Shown here piece after piece: positions 1 to 6,451 of a stretch of 6,944 nt of DNA. The translations under genes were made by a program, and so were the position numbers. Origin of the DNA: Boseongicola sp. (GTDB lineage: Bacteria; Pseudomonadota; Alphaproteobacteria; Rhodobacterales; Rhodobacteraceae). Under the pieces are notes generated by a model. It saw only the letters and a list, made by a program, of their open reading frames with translations. It was not told where the DNA came from and did not search any database. Each line of letters starts with the position of its first letter. Position 1 is the first letter of the stretch. The stretch covers positions 1 through 6,944 of the forward strand of contig JABDPD010000426.1 in NCBI GenBank assembly GCA_013042895.1, in the 5' to 3' direction.

Positions 1-2
1 GG

Positions 3-305
3 ACATGGCAAAACAAGGCATACCGGCGTGCGTCGCGAAGCGAGACCTATAAGGCTTCGGATTGGTGTATGCCGCTGGATGGCGACGAGTTTCTGCATAT
101 CTCTGGTGGGACCGGTCTTGTAGGGGATTTGATTGACGCTTGCGTGGGTGCCGATGAGATCTTGATCAATTGTAAATTCTTTGGCCGCGGAGGCGCGACA
201 ACGTTTGACGACAGCCTGATTACTGACCGTTTCACGGCTTGCGAGGCCGTCGACAACATTCGTTGTGTAGAAGCGCACCATTCTTCGCCGTGCCATAGCT
301 GCTGA
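3..305 (+). CDS. Family-2-like glycosyltransferase, C-terminal part (5' end outside window; 3' end probably frameshifted)
   Basis: The frame is open from the window edge and gives 100 visible residues before TGA. Near visible residue 21 it reads DWCMPLDGDEFLHI, resembling the Asp-rich, metal/nucleotide-sugar-binding stretch of glycosyltransferases in the Glyco_tranf_2_4 group. Further on come a FFGRGG segment (about 59-64) and LITDRFT (about 72-78), in the order I expect for alphaproteobacterial members. The expected role, inferred from family, is transfer of a sugar to a surface polysaccharide or similar acceptor in the cytoplasm. The last ~12 residues (Cys/His/Ser-rich) do not look like the family. 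Skipping one base near 267-270 would continue the protein as VKRTILRRA and on to a stop at 376-378, which resembles the basic VKTLxR-type C-terminal segment. The gene may therefore be a recent pseudogene, or the sequence may carry an indel error. It converges on ctaD, with 96 bp between the stops. The family call is from memory of motifs. Confidence 0.62.
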   Translation, partial: TWQNKAYRRASRSETYKASDWCMPLDGDEFLHISGGTGLVGDLIDACVGADEILINCKFFGRGGATTFDDSLITDRFTACEAVDNIRCVEAHHSSPCHSC

Positions 306-339
306 CAACCAGGCTGGCGTGCATCTCAGACAGTTTCCG

Positions 340-376
340 AAAAATAAAAAGGGCCCCAGCGATGCTGAGGCCCTTT
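340..376 (-). terminator. Rho-independent terminator of ctaD
   Basis: Read on the - strand, arms of 13 nt (364-376 and 348-360) pair with a single G-U and close a 3-nt loop (361-363). The stem is followed by the T-rich run TTATTTTT (347-340). It starts 25 nt after the ctaD stop codon. The T-tract exists only in the - direction, so it serves ctaD and not the glycosyltransferase arriving from the left. Confidence 0.93.
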
Positions 377-401
377 GAGAATTTGTAGCTCGTCCGCACG
401 T

Positions 402-2078
402 CTAATGGTGAGCGTCTTGTTTGTCCCACATTTCCTGTGTTGGCAGGATCTCGAAGGTGTGCTCAGGCGGCGGGCAGGGCAGGGTCCACTCGAGAGTGTC
501 TGCGTGCTCGTTCCAGTAGTTGTCTTCTGTGATCTTCGCCCCGTAGCGCAGCGTGTAGAAAACGATGCCGATGAACAACAGGAAGGATGCGAAGGCCAGA
601 AACGCGCCCCAGGACGAAACTTCGTTCCAGTAGGCATACGCTTCCGGGTAGTCGATGTAGCGACGAGGCATGCCCTGACGGCCGAGGAAGTGCTGTGGGA
701 AGAACGTCAAGTTGGCACCAACGAAGAACAGCCAGAACTGGATTTGACCCCAACGCTCGGGGTACTGGCGGCCTGACATTTTGCCAATCCAGTAGTAGAC
801 ACCGGCAAAGATACAGAACACCGCCCCCAAACTCATCACGTAGTGGAAGTGCGCGACCACGTAGTAGGTGTCGTGGTAGACGCGGTCCACGGCCGCTTGG
901 GACAGAACGATGCCTGTCACGCCGCCGAGGGTGAAGAGGAAGAGGAAGCCGAATGCGTAGAGCATTGGTGTCTTAAACTCGACCGAGCCGCCCCACATCG
1001 TGGCGATCCATGAGAAGATCTTCACACCTGTCGGGACCGCGATGACCATGGTGGCCAGCATGAAGTAGGTCTGCTGGGTCAGCGACATGCCGACCGTGTA
1101 CATGTGGTGTGCCCAAACAACGAAGCCGAGCGCGCCAATCGCGATCATCGCCCAGACCATAGGCATGTAGCCGAAGATGGGTTTGCGCGAGAAGGTCGCA
1201 ATGACGTGGCTGATGAGGCCGAAGCCCGGCAGGATGACGATGTAGACTTCAGGATGCCCGAAGAACCACAGGATGTGCTGGTAGAGCACTGGGTCTCCGC
1301 CGCCTGCTGGATCAAAGAACGTTGTGCCGAAGTTCCGGTCTGTCAGAAGCATTGTGATCGCGCCTGCAAGCACGGGAAGTGCCAGAAGGATCAGCCATGC
1401 TGTCACGAAGATCGACCATGCAAAGAGCGGCACTTTGAAGAGCGTCATGCCCGGTGCGCGCATATTGAGGAAGGTCGTGATCATGTTGATCGCACCAAGG
1501 ATCGAGCTTGCGCCAGAGAGGTGGACCGCGAAGATCGCGAGGGCCATGGACCAGCCACCTTCGGTCGTCGATAGCGGTGGATAAAGCACCCAGCCAACGC
1601 CAGAACCCAATTGACCATTACCGCCCGGGCTGACCACCGAGATCACCGCCAGCGACGTACCAGCGACATAAAGCCAGTAGGACAGGTTATTCATCCGAGG
1701 GAATGCCATGTCCGGTGCACCAATGTGCAAGGGCATGAAATAGTTACCAAATCCTCCGAAAAGGGCCGGGATAACAACGAAGAACATCATCAGGATGCCG
1801 TGGCCCGTAATCAGGACGTTCCAGAGGTGGCCGTTTGGCGTACAGGTTGCTGCACTATCGGCAATCATGCGTGCGCCCTCGAGGCACATGTACTGAACGC
1901 CTGGGTCTTTCAGCTCCATCCGCATGTAAACGGTGAAGGCGACGGCTATGAAACCGACGAACCCGGATGTGAACAGGTAAAGAATACCGATGTCTTTGTG
2001 GTTTGTGGACATGAACCAGCGTGTGAAAAAGCTGCGCTCGTCGTGATGGTCGTGCCCGTGTGCGGCGGCGTCGGCCAT
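402..2078 (-). CDS. ctaD: Cytochrome c oxidase subunit I, aa3 type
   Basis: This is the catalytic subunit of the inner-membrane aa3 oxidase (complex IV), which reduces O2 to water with electrons from cytochrome c and pumps protons. The 558 residues form the usual 12-helix heme-copper oxidase core. Visible ligands are H93 and H412 for heme a, H410 for heme a3, and H275, H324 and H325 for CuB. Y279, the cross-link tyrosine, lies in GHPEVY with E277. The D-channel residues N112, D123, N130 and N198 and the K-channel K353 are present, as are R472/R473 near the heme propionates. All sit one position below Paracoccus CtaD numbering, so the enzyme should be fully active and proton-pumping. The N-terminus is short and His/Asp-rich. 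The ATG is preceded by a perfect AGGAGG (2085-2090) at 6 nt. The gene appears monocistronic: it has its own terminator, and subunit II/III and assembly genes are absent, as for Paracoccus ctaDII, which lies apart from the ctaC-ctaB-ctaG-ctaE cluster. Confidence 0.98.
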   Translation of the reverse strand: MADAAAHGHDHHDERSFFTRWFMSTNHKDIGILYLFTSGFVGFIAVAFTVYMRMELKDPGVQYMCLEGARMIADSAATCTPNGHLWNVLITGHGILMMFFVVIPALFGGFGNYFMPLHIGAPDMAFPRMNNLSYWLYVAGTSLAVISVVSPGGNGQLGSGVGWVLYPPLSTTEGGWSMALAIFAVHLSGASSILGAINMITTFLNMRAPGMTLFKVPLFAWSIFVTAWLILLALPVLAGAITMLLTDRNFGTTFFDPAGGGDPVLYQHILWFFGHPEVYIVILPGFGLISHVIATFSRKPIFGYMPMVWAMIAIGALGFVVWAHHMYTVGMSLTQQTYFMLATMVIAVPTGVKIFSWIATMWGGSVEFKTPMLYAFGFLFLFTLGGVTGIVLSQAAVDRVYHDTYYVVAHFHYVMSLGAVFCIFAGVYYWIGKMSGRQYPERWGQIQFWLFFVGANLTFFPQHFLGRQGMPRRYIDYPEAYAYWNEVSSWGAFLAFASFLLFIGIVFYTLRYGAKITEDNYWNEHADTLEWTLPCPPPEHTFEILPTQEMWDKQDAHH

Positions 2079-2105
2079 GTAGTGCCTCCTAAGTTCCCAT
2101 TCGTT

Positions 2106-2122
2106 CGGGGGGATTCCCCCCG
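2106..2122 (-). promoter_or_regulatory. Perfect GC stem-loop in the ctaD 5' leader
   Basis: Seven G/C pairs (2106-2112 with 2116-2122) close a 3-nt loop. On the - strand it lies 15 nt upstream of the AGGAGG of ctaD and 27 nt upstream of its ATG. No T-run follows it on that strand, so it is not an intrinsic terminator for ctaD transcription. A role as a leader structure affecting mRNA stability or translation is inference. Confidence 0.5.
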
Positions 2123-2134
2123 CTCTTTCAGAAG

Positions 2135-2163
2135 GTTCTAAAGCGCTGGGCGGTGCGGGGCAA
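2135..2163 (-). promoter_or_regulatory. Candidate sigma-70-type promoter for ctaD
   Basis: On the - strand, TTGCCC (2163-2158) and TAGAAC (2140-2135) are separated by 17 nt, each matching 4 of 6 consensus bases. Transcription would begin near 2128, so the GC hairpin at 2106-2122 would lie at the very start of a leader of about 50 nt. The match is modest, and alphaproteobacterial promoters are often degenerate. Confidence 0.28.
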
Positions 2164-2225
2164 TGGCGGAAGCGTGTGCAATGTCGGGTAAATTTGTCTC
2201 AGGGGGGTGAAAGATGAGCATGTGT

Positions 2226-2270
2226 CTTCAAGTGCGTTCAGGGCTTGCCAATTGGCGCAGGGCGTTGAAG
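2226..2270. repeat. Nested inverted repeats in the ctaD/peroxiredoxin divergent region
   Basis: CTTCAA (2226-2231) and TTGAAG (2265-2270) are complementary, and so are TGCG (2233-2236) and CGCA (2256-2259). A perfect 10-bp palindrome GCCAATTGGC occupies 2247-2256 inside them. The block lies between two divergent genes that both concern oxygen, so it could be a regulator site or a weak structured element. No known operator consensus is recognised. The remainder of the 271-bp gap shows no gene. Confidence 0.25.
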
Positions 2271-2349
2271 GCTAAAAGAGAGGGGTGCCGGGCTCAATTT
2301 TCGCGCTTGGTCCTTTGATCTGAAATCGATGACAACGGGGAGATGCACG

Positions 2350-3006
2350 ATGAGCTTGCGTATTAATGATATCGCGCCCGATTTTGAGGCGGACACGACC
2401 GAAGGCACCATTCAATTCCACGATTGGATCGGGGATGGCTGGGCGGTGATGTTCTCGCACCCCAAAGACTTCACACCTGTTTGCACCACCGAGCTAGGGT
2501 ATATGGCCAGCGTTGCCGGGGATTTCGCTGCACGAAACACGAAGATCATTGGTATCAGTGTTGATCCCGTCGAGCAGCACCACAAATGGAAGGAAGACAT
2601 CAAATCAGCTACTGGCAGTAGCGTGGGGTATCCGATGATTGGCGATCCGGATCTGCGAATTTCCAAGCTCTACGACATGCTAGGTTCGGAAGCGGGTGAC
2701 AGTTTTGAAGGTCGCACGGCCATGGACAACCAGACTGTGCGCAGCGTGTTCGTCATTGGGCCGGACAAGAAGATCAAGATGCAGATGAGCTATCCGATGA
2801 CCACAGGTCGCAATTTTGATGAAATTTTGCGGGTGATCGACTCGTTGCAGCTCACTTGGGCGCACAAGGTGGGAACTCCGGTGAACTGGAAAGACGGCGA
2901 CGATGTGATCGTTGTGCCGGCGGTCTCAAATGAGGACGCGATTGCGCAGCATGGTTCGTTTGACGCGAAACTGCCCTACCTGCGGATGGTAAAGCAGCCA
3001 AAGTAA
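2350..3006 (+). CDS. 1-Cys peroxiredoxin, Prx6 type
   Basis: A thiol peroxidase that reduces H2O2 and alkyl hydroperoxides in the cytoplasm. The 218-residue protein has the AhpC/TSA thioredoxin-like domain at about 4-165 and the Prx6-type C-terminal domain at about 168-218. The peroxidatic site is PVCTTE with C45, supported by T42, H37 and R131. C45 is the only cysteine, so there is no resolving Cys and recycling needs an external thiol. The C-terminal stretch with GTPVNWKDGDDVIVVP and LPYLR is a Prx6 hallmark. The ATG at 2350 fits the family N-terminus (MSLRINDIAPDF) and follows GGGGAG (2337-2342) at 7 nt; an in-frame ATG at 2329 would add 7 unfamiliar residues and was not used. It is divergent from ctaD, so joint control of respiration and peroxide removal is possible but not shown. 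A hairpin follows the stop. Confidence 0.95.
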   Translation: MSLRINDIAPDFEADTTEGTIQFHDWIGDGWAVMFSHPKDFTPVCTTELGYMASVAGDFAARNTKIIGISVDPVEQHHKWKEDIKSATGSSVGYPMIGDPDLRISKLYDMLGSEAGDSFEGRTAMDNQTVRSVFVIGPDKKIKMQMSYPMTTGRNFDEILRVIDSLQLTWAHKVGTPVNWKDGDDVIVVPAVSNEDAIAQHGSFDAKLPYLRMVKQPK

Positions 3007-3007
3007 G

Positions 3008-3042
3008 CGCCACCGGTGGCGGGCGCGACGCGTCCGCCTTCT
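3008..3042. terminator. Probable terminator between the convergent peroxiredoxin and LysR genes
   Basis: Directly after the peroxiredoxin stop lies a perfect 14-bp palindrome (3008-3021). It overlaps a second stem of 8 pairs with one G-U (3018-3025 with 3031-3038) that is followed by TTCTTA. The two stems are mutually exclusive. The T-run is short on the + strand; on the - strand the palindrome is followed by CTTACTTT, so one structure might end each gene. Form and position fit a terminator, but the T-tracts are imperfect. Confidence 0.5.
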
Positions 3043-3055
3043 TAGTCGCTCGATA

Positions 3056-3985
3056 TCAAGTTTTAGCGGCGTTTTCCGCTTCGCGGTCTTCGCGTTGCTT
3101 TCTCAGCATGGCGGCGTAGCGCGGAGCGAAGTATTTGGTGAAGGTGCGCACTTCGGGGCGTTTGTGGGCCTCCGGTGTGGTGATGAGCCAGGTGAACATG
3201 GAAAACTCCTCCATTGGTTCAAGGCATACCTGTAAGGTATTGGATGCGCTGGCGAGGCCAACTCCCATCGGTCCGATGCCAAATCCGCTCATCACCGCTG
3301 TCACGACGCCCTGATAGGTGTCGCATTCCATCACCAGCTGGTCGGGAGTGATGCGGTCGGTGAGGAAGGCTCGGAGTTTGCTCATGCCATTGCTCATCAG
3401 GACGAATTTATGATCTGCGAAGTCCTCGGGTAGATTTGGGTGGCCGTGTTTTTTGATATAGGAATCAGAAGCGTAGAGTGTGATTTGTGCCTGTGATACC
3501 TTTCGGGCGATGAGGGTGGGGTCGGTCACTTCGTTGGTGTAACGGATAGCGACATCGGCCTCGCCTTTCGCAAGATCCAGAGTTTCGGGCGTGGCGAGAA
3601 AGTCGAAAGAAATGTCGGGATGTTGTTCGGTAAAGTCCGAGAGGATGGCGGCGAAGCCTTCGGAGAAAACCTCGGGAACCGAGGTGATGCGGATGGCTTT
3701 GCCCGACGATTTTCTGAGGCTTGCCGCAGATTCTGCCATTGCATTGGCGTTCAATTCCACGGCTTCGGCGCTGACCAAAAGTGCCATGGCGGCTTCGGTT
3801 GCTTTGAACCCGCGCGTGTCGCGATCGAAAAGCGTGAGGCCGAGGGTGTGTTCGAGGGCCTCAATGCGGCGGGCCACAGTGGGTTGCGCCATGCCGAGGG
3901 TTTTGGATGCGGCCAGCGTTGAGCCATTGCGCACGACTGCGAGGAAGACTCGGACGTCGGACCAGTTGGTGAAACGGTTATTCAT
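3056..3985 (-). CDS. LysR-family transcriptional regulator
   Basis: A DNA-binding regulator of 309 residues, the usual LysR length. The winged helix-turn-helix occupies about 8-67, with the recognition helix around QPTVARRIEALE (34-45) and the characteristic LFDRDTRGFKAT that ends the domain. A linker helix follows to about 92, then a periplasmic-binding-protein-like effector domain at about 96-295. The tail is charged (RKQREDREAEN). The ATG at 3985 gives the standard N-terminus; a TTG at 4003 would add six residues (MWCSSK) and has no better ribosome site. Neither start has a clear Shine-Dalgarno sequence. No catabolic gene stands next to it. It ends convergently with the peroxiredoxin (49 bp apart) and is divergent from a small ORF 93 bp away, the classical position for a LysR target. 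The effector cannot be read from the sequence. Confidence 0.95.
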   Translation of the reverse strand: MNNRFTNWSDVRVFLAVVRNGSTLAASKTLGMAQPTVARRIEALEHTLGLTLFDRDTRGFKATEAAMALLVSAEAVELNANAMAESAASLRKSSGKAIRITSVPEVFSEGFAAILSDFTEQHPDISFDFLATPETLDLAKGEADVAIRYTNEVTDPTLIARKVSQAQITLYASDSYIKKHGHPNLPEDFADHKFVLMSNGMSKLRAFLTDRITPDQLVMECDTYQGVVTAVMSGFGIGPMGVGLASASNTLQVCLEPMEEFSMFTWLITTPEAHKRPEVRTFTKYFAPRYAAMLRKQREDREAENAAKT

Positions 3986-4026
3986 TTTTGAAGAACACCA
4001 CAACGACGGAGCGGATACCAGTGGGT

Positions 4027-4052
4027 TTGAAGCTGTCCTAGCGTGGATTCAA
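4027..4052. promoter_or_regulatory. Candidate LysR-type binding site in the LysR/small-ORF intergenic region
   Basis: TTGAA (4027-4031) and TTCAA (4048-4052) form a short inverted repeat with 16 nt between them, in the 93-bp gap shared by the divergent genes. GGATTCA also occurs twice as a direct repeat (4045-4051 and 4068-4074), the second copy touching the ribosome site of the small ORF. Position suits a regulator site; short repeats like these can arise by chance. Confidence 0.22.
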
Positions 4053-4078
4053 CTGATGACCTCGAAAGGATTCACCCA

Positions 4079-4297
4079 ATGGCAATGGCCCCAGCTTCTC
4101 CGATGCTCTTTTCGTTCTCACACGTGTTTTCGCGTCAACGTGCAGTTACGAATCCCGAGGCGACCCAAGTGGAAGATCGCGAGGCGGTTTGCGCTCGCCG
4201 GGACTTTTTGAACCGGTTGATGTGTGAGAATGCGCAAGCGGTGCAGGGCGAGCATGGGGTTCAGGCGATGATGTCGATGTATCCGCGCGAGCTTTGA
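4079..4297 (+). CDS. Small hypothetical protein (72 aa)
   Basis: I do not recognise a named family. The 72 residues begin with a mildly hydrophobic stretch (MAMAPASPMLFSFSHVFS). A more polar region leads to RRDFLNRLMCENAQAVQGEH and the C-terminal QAMMSMYPREL. The C-terminal half, with alternating acidic and hydrophobic residues and the MMxMYP ending, has the look of a conserved small roseobacter protein rather than a random frame, but this is an impression. No membrane segment or clear signal peptide is present. The ATG at 4079 is chosen because AAAGGA (4065-4070) lies 8 nt upstream; an in-frame ATG at 4043 lacks such a site. The gene is divergent from the LysR regulator and may be its target. 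160 bp of AT-rich sequence separate it from marR. Confidence 0.6.
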   Translation: MAMAPASPMLFSFSHVFSRQRAVTNPEATQVEDREAVCARRDFLNRLMCENAQAVQGEHGVQAMMSMYPREL

Positions 4298-4410
4298 GGC
4301 TAATTTCAATTAACAATATAACGCGCATATTTAGTGACCGGGTGCAGCGCTGACTGGCGGCAGTGCTTGCCTAGGCGAGGAAGTCTGGCTTGACGGATCA
4401 GGTAGGTAAA

Positions 4411-4444
4411 TACACAGTTATATAACAATATATATTACTGTGTA
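4411..4444. promoter_or_regulatory. 34-bp inverted repeat, likely operator of marR-GNAT
   Basis: Arms of 14 nt (4411-4424 and 4431-4444) match as inverted repeats with one mismatch and flank a 6-nt centre; the outer 8 bp (TACACAGT and ACTGTGTA) are perfect. The interior is almost pure A/T, unlike the GC-rich surroundings. The site ends 13 nt before the marR ATG and overlaps the ribosome-site region, which suits autorepression by the MarR protein, a common arrangement in that family. A TTGACG at 4390-4395 could be a -35 element, but no -10 at ideal spacing is obvious. Confidence 0.6.
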
Positions 4445-4457
4445 TGGAAGGGCCCAA

Positions 4458-4955
4458 ATGATTGAAGATACAGTCAGAAAGAATGGCTATCTGTCGTTGG
4501 GTAGCCGGTTGAAGCGCATAGGGGAGCGACTGCAAGCCGATGTGCAGGCTGTGATTGATGACTACGGATTTCCGATTCAGGCCCATCATTACAATCTGTT
4601 TTTCGCACTCGATGAGAACGGACCTCTGGAGATTGGACAGCTGGCTCGGGCACTTGGGATTAGTCAGCCCGGAGTTACGCGCAGTGTGGGGCATCTTCGC
4701 GCGGCAGATTGCGTGAGAATCGCTGTCAGCAACCGCGACAAACGGGTGCGCCGAGTGGAGCTGACCGAGCAGGGCGAAGAGATATTGCGCGTGGGACGGC
4801 GCGAGATTGGGCCTCGGCTTTTGTTGGGTTTTGACGAGATCTTTAAAGCGCATGAGGGCGAGTTGCTGCCGTTGCTGGGTATTCTGGAGGATGCGTTGAG
4901 CGAAGCAACCTTGGCTGAGATTGCTGATAGGCGTGAAAAAGGAGTGAAAGCATGA
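4458..4955 (+). CDS. MarR-family transcriptional regulator
   Basis: A dimeric winged-helix regulator of 165 residues. N-terminal helices (about 12-50) precede the DNA-binding domain: LEIGQLARALGISQPGVTRS (57-76) forms the helix-turn-helix, and the wing runs to RRVELTEQGEEIL (98-110) with the DKRVRR basic turn. C-terminal helices (about 111-160) would form the dimer interface. The only cysteine is C85, after the recognition helix, so an OhrR-like N-terminal redox sensor is unlikely. The ATG at 4458 follows GGAAGGG (4446-4452) at 5 nt and gives a natural N-terminus; an in-frame GTG at 4440 lies inside the operator repeat and is disfavoured. The stop overlaps the GNAT start by 4 nt (ATGA), so the two are co-transcribed and probably translationally coupled. 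The ligand is unknown. Confidence 0.94.
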   Translation: MIEDTVRKNGYLSLGSRLKRIGERLQADVQAVIDDYGFPIQAHHYNLFFALDENGPLEIGQLARALGISQPGVTRSVGHLRAADCVRIAVSNRDKRVRRVELTEQGEEILRVGRREIGPRLLLGFDEIFKAHEGELLPLLGILEDALSEATLAEIADRREKGVKA

Positions 4956-5635
4956 CCGATCATCCGCTTGATGACCCGATCTGGAGCAGTCTTTCGACGG
5001 AACATGCACACTTTTGCGAGGGCAACGATCTTGTTCGGCGATACTACGCAGACATCGGCCCTTTGGCTGCGACCCGGGATTCTGGCGATGCTTGCCTTGA
5101 AGCCCTTCGCCAAAGCATCGAGACATCGGGACCGGTCATTTTGACGCGAAGGTCGGGGTTGAAAGCGCCGTCAGGTGTGCACCTGATGTGGGACCGCCCG
5201 TTGGTGCAGATGCTCTTTAGTGGAGAGGTCACTCCACTGGACAAGTCCTTGAAGATTGAGCCTTTGGGTGGCGGGGACGCGGAAGAAATGATTGCACTTG
5301 CACGGCTGACAAAGCCTGGACCATTTGAGGCACGCACCCATGCCCTGGGACAGTTTTGGGGCGTTAAGCTTGGAGGTCGAGTGATCGCGATGGCCGGAGA
5401 ACGGATGCGCCAGGCGGGGTTTTCGGAGATCAGCGCAGTGTGCACGCATCCAGATCATACCGGAAAGGGGCTAGGGCGGGCGTTAACTACACATATGTGT
5501 CGTGTTATCGTAGCGCGTGGTGAGGCTCCCTATTTGCATGCATTTGAGGATAATCACTCGGCGATCCGGCTTTATGAGAAGCTTGGGTTTCGCTTGCGCG
5601 CAAAACTGCGTGTGATGGCTCTGGAGGCGCTGTGA
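4952..5635 (+). CDS. GNAT-family N-acetyltransferase (FR47-like)
   Basis: Transfers an acetyl group from acetyl-CoA to an amine of unknown identity, in the cytoplasm. Of 227 residues, the first ~100 form an N-terminal region without a recognised domain. The GNAT fold follows, with motif A at 161-179: SAVCTHPDHTGKGLGRAL, whose HTGKGLG segment is the pyrophosphate-binding R/Q-x-x-G-x-G/A loop with H169 at the first position. Motif B is LHAFEDNHSAIRLYEKLGF (195-213), where N201 and Y208 are the usual CoA and catalytic contacts. The ATG lies inside the marR stop (ATGA), with AAGGAG (4939-4944) at 7 nt. The MarR partner suggests induction by a small molecule, possibly the substrate; a role in antibiotic or metabolite acetylation is conjecture. 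The 3' end meets lipB convergently, 28 bp apart. Confidence 0.93.
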   Translation: MTDHPLDDPIWSSLSTEHAHFCEGNDLVRRYYADIGPLAATRDSGDACLEALRQSIETSGPVILTRRSGLKAPSGVHLMWDRPLVQMLFSGEVTPLDKSLKIEPLGGGDAEEMIALARLTKPGPFEARTHALGQFWGVKLGGRVIAMAGERMRQAGFSEISAVCTHPDHTGKGLGRALTTHMCRVIVARGEAPYLHAFEDNHSAIRLYEKLGFRLRAKLRVMALEAL

Positions 5636-5640
5636 CGTCG

Positions 5641-5681
5641 GTTTTTGATGGCCGGTTGAGCCTCTAGTCGGCGTCAAAAAC
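5641..5681. repeat. Inverted repeat between convergent GNAT and lipB genes
   Basis: GTTTTTGA (5641-5648) and TCAAAAAC (5674-5681) are perfectly complementary. Inside them GCCG (5651-5654) pairs with CGGC (5669-5672), leaving a 14-nt loop. The right arm lies in the last codons of lipB. Neither strand has a T-run after the stem, so it does not have the form of a standard intrinsic terminator, but its place between two 3' ends suggests an mRNA-end structure. Confidence 0.4.
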
Positions 5682-6317
5682 TTCTGCAAAGGTCGTTTTC
5701 AGCGCCACGTCGACGTCCTCCATCGTGACCGGCAGACCGAGGTCGACCAGGGAAGTGACGCCGTGATCGGCGATCCCGCAGGGGACGATGCCGGTGAAGT
5801 GGTCGAGGTCGGGCTCGACGTTGATGGAGAGGCCGTGGAAGCTGACCCACTTGCGGATGCGGATGCCGAGGGCAGCAACTTTGTCTTCGCGCGGACTGCC
5901 GTCAGCGTTCGGCGGCAAATCAGGCCGGGTGACCCAGACGCCGACACGGCCTTCGCGAATTTCGCCTTTCACGTTGAACTGATCGAGCGCGGCGATGATC
6001 CATGTCTCAAGGTCGTGGACGAATCTGCGTACGTCATGGCCGCGTTTGGCGACATCCAGCATTACGTAGGCTACGCGTTGCCCGGGGCCGTGATAGGTGT
6101 ATTGGCCGCCGCGTTTGGATTGGTGGACCGGAAAGCGGTCCGGGTCGGTAAGATCTTTGGGATTGGCGGAGGTGCCTGCAGTGTAAAGCGGTGGATGCTC
6201 CACCAGCCAGATCGCCTCGGGCGCGCTGCCTTCGCGGATGGCGGCGGCGCGCGCCTCCATTTCTGCGACGGCGTAGTCGTAGGCCGTGAGGCCGGTGGAT
6301 GTGATCCATTCGGGCAT
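5664..6317 (-). CDS. lipB: Octanoyl-[acyl-carrier-protein]:protein N-octanoyltransferase
   Basis: Moves octanoate from acyl carrier protein to the lipoyl-domain lysine of target enzymes such as pyruvate dehydrogenase, before LipA inserts sulfur. The 217-residue protein shows all LipB landmarks: [10 protein letters not shown] (41-50), [12 protein letters not shown] (69-80), [18 protein letters not shown] with catalytic K147 (145-162), and GIVPCGI with the acyl-accepting C180 (176-182), followed by HGVTSL. The start at 6317 (MPEWITS) fits family N-termini. The open frame runs 193 codons further upstream, but that part crosses tRNA-Leu and is not protein-like. No strong Shine-Dalgarno sequence precedes the ATG. 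The gene stands alone, between convergent GNAT and a 134-bp gap before the divergent tRNA gene; lipA is not in the window. Confidence 0.97.
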   Translation of the reverse strand: MPEWITSTGLTAYDYAVAEMEARAAAIREGSAPEAIWLVEHPPLYTAGTSANPKDLTDPDRFPVHQSKRGGQYTYHGPGQRVAYVMLDVAKRGHDVRRFVHDLETWIIAALDQFNVKGEIREGRVGVWVTRPDLPPNADGSPREDKVAALGIRIRKWVSFHGLSINVEPDLDHFTGIVPCGIADHGVTSLVDLGLPVTMEDVDVALKTTFAEVFDAD

Positions 6318-6399
6318 GCGTTTGACTTGGCGTATGGGCGGGCGCGATGCAAGAGGGCGCGGAATTGACGATTGGCTGTCGTGTGGCAGATTTTTCCTC

Positions 6400-6428
6400 T
6401 TCACATCGCGTTTGGGGCGCGTTATGAG
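6400..6428 (+). promoter_or_regulatory. Probable promoter of tRNA-Leu
   Basis: TTCACA (6400-6405, 5 of 6 consensus bases) and TATGAG (6423-6428, 4 of 6) are 17 nt apart. Transcription would start near 6435, about 17 nt before the mature tRNA 5' end, a normal leader length. Confidence 0.45.
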
Positions 6429-6451
6429 GCCGCTCACCAAGTCAAGACTGT

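Noticed and set aside
47..259. 70-codon - strand frame at the left edge
   Set aside because: Lies opposite the glycosyltransferase frame, which carries recognisable motifs; the antisense product does not.
1104..2141. Two + strand frames (156 and 176 codons) opposite ctaD
   Set aside because: Arg/Asp/His-rich antisense frames of a highly conserved gene; no start-site or domain evidence.
4368..4381. Short inverted repeat around CTTGCCTAGGCGAG after the small ORF
   Set aside because: Only six arm bases with a mismatch and no T-run; not distinguishable from chance.
4398..5126. 242-codon - strand frame opposite marR
   Set aside because: Shadow of marR and GNAT, both of which show clear domains; composition is not protein-like.
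5763..6368. 201-codon + strand frame opposite lipB
   Set aside because: Shadow frame of a GC-rich gene; Gly/Asp/Ala/Val-rich without family features.
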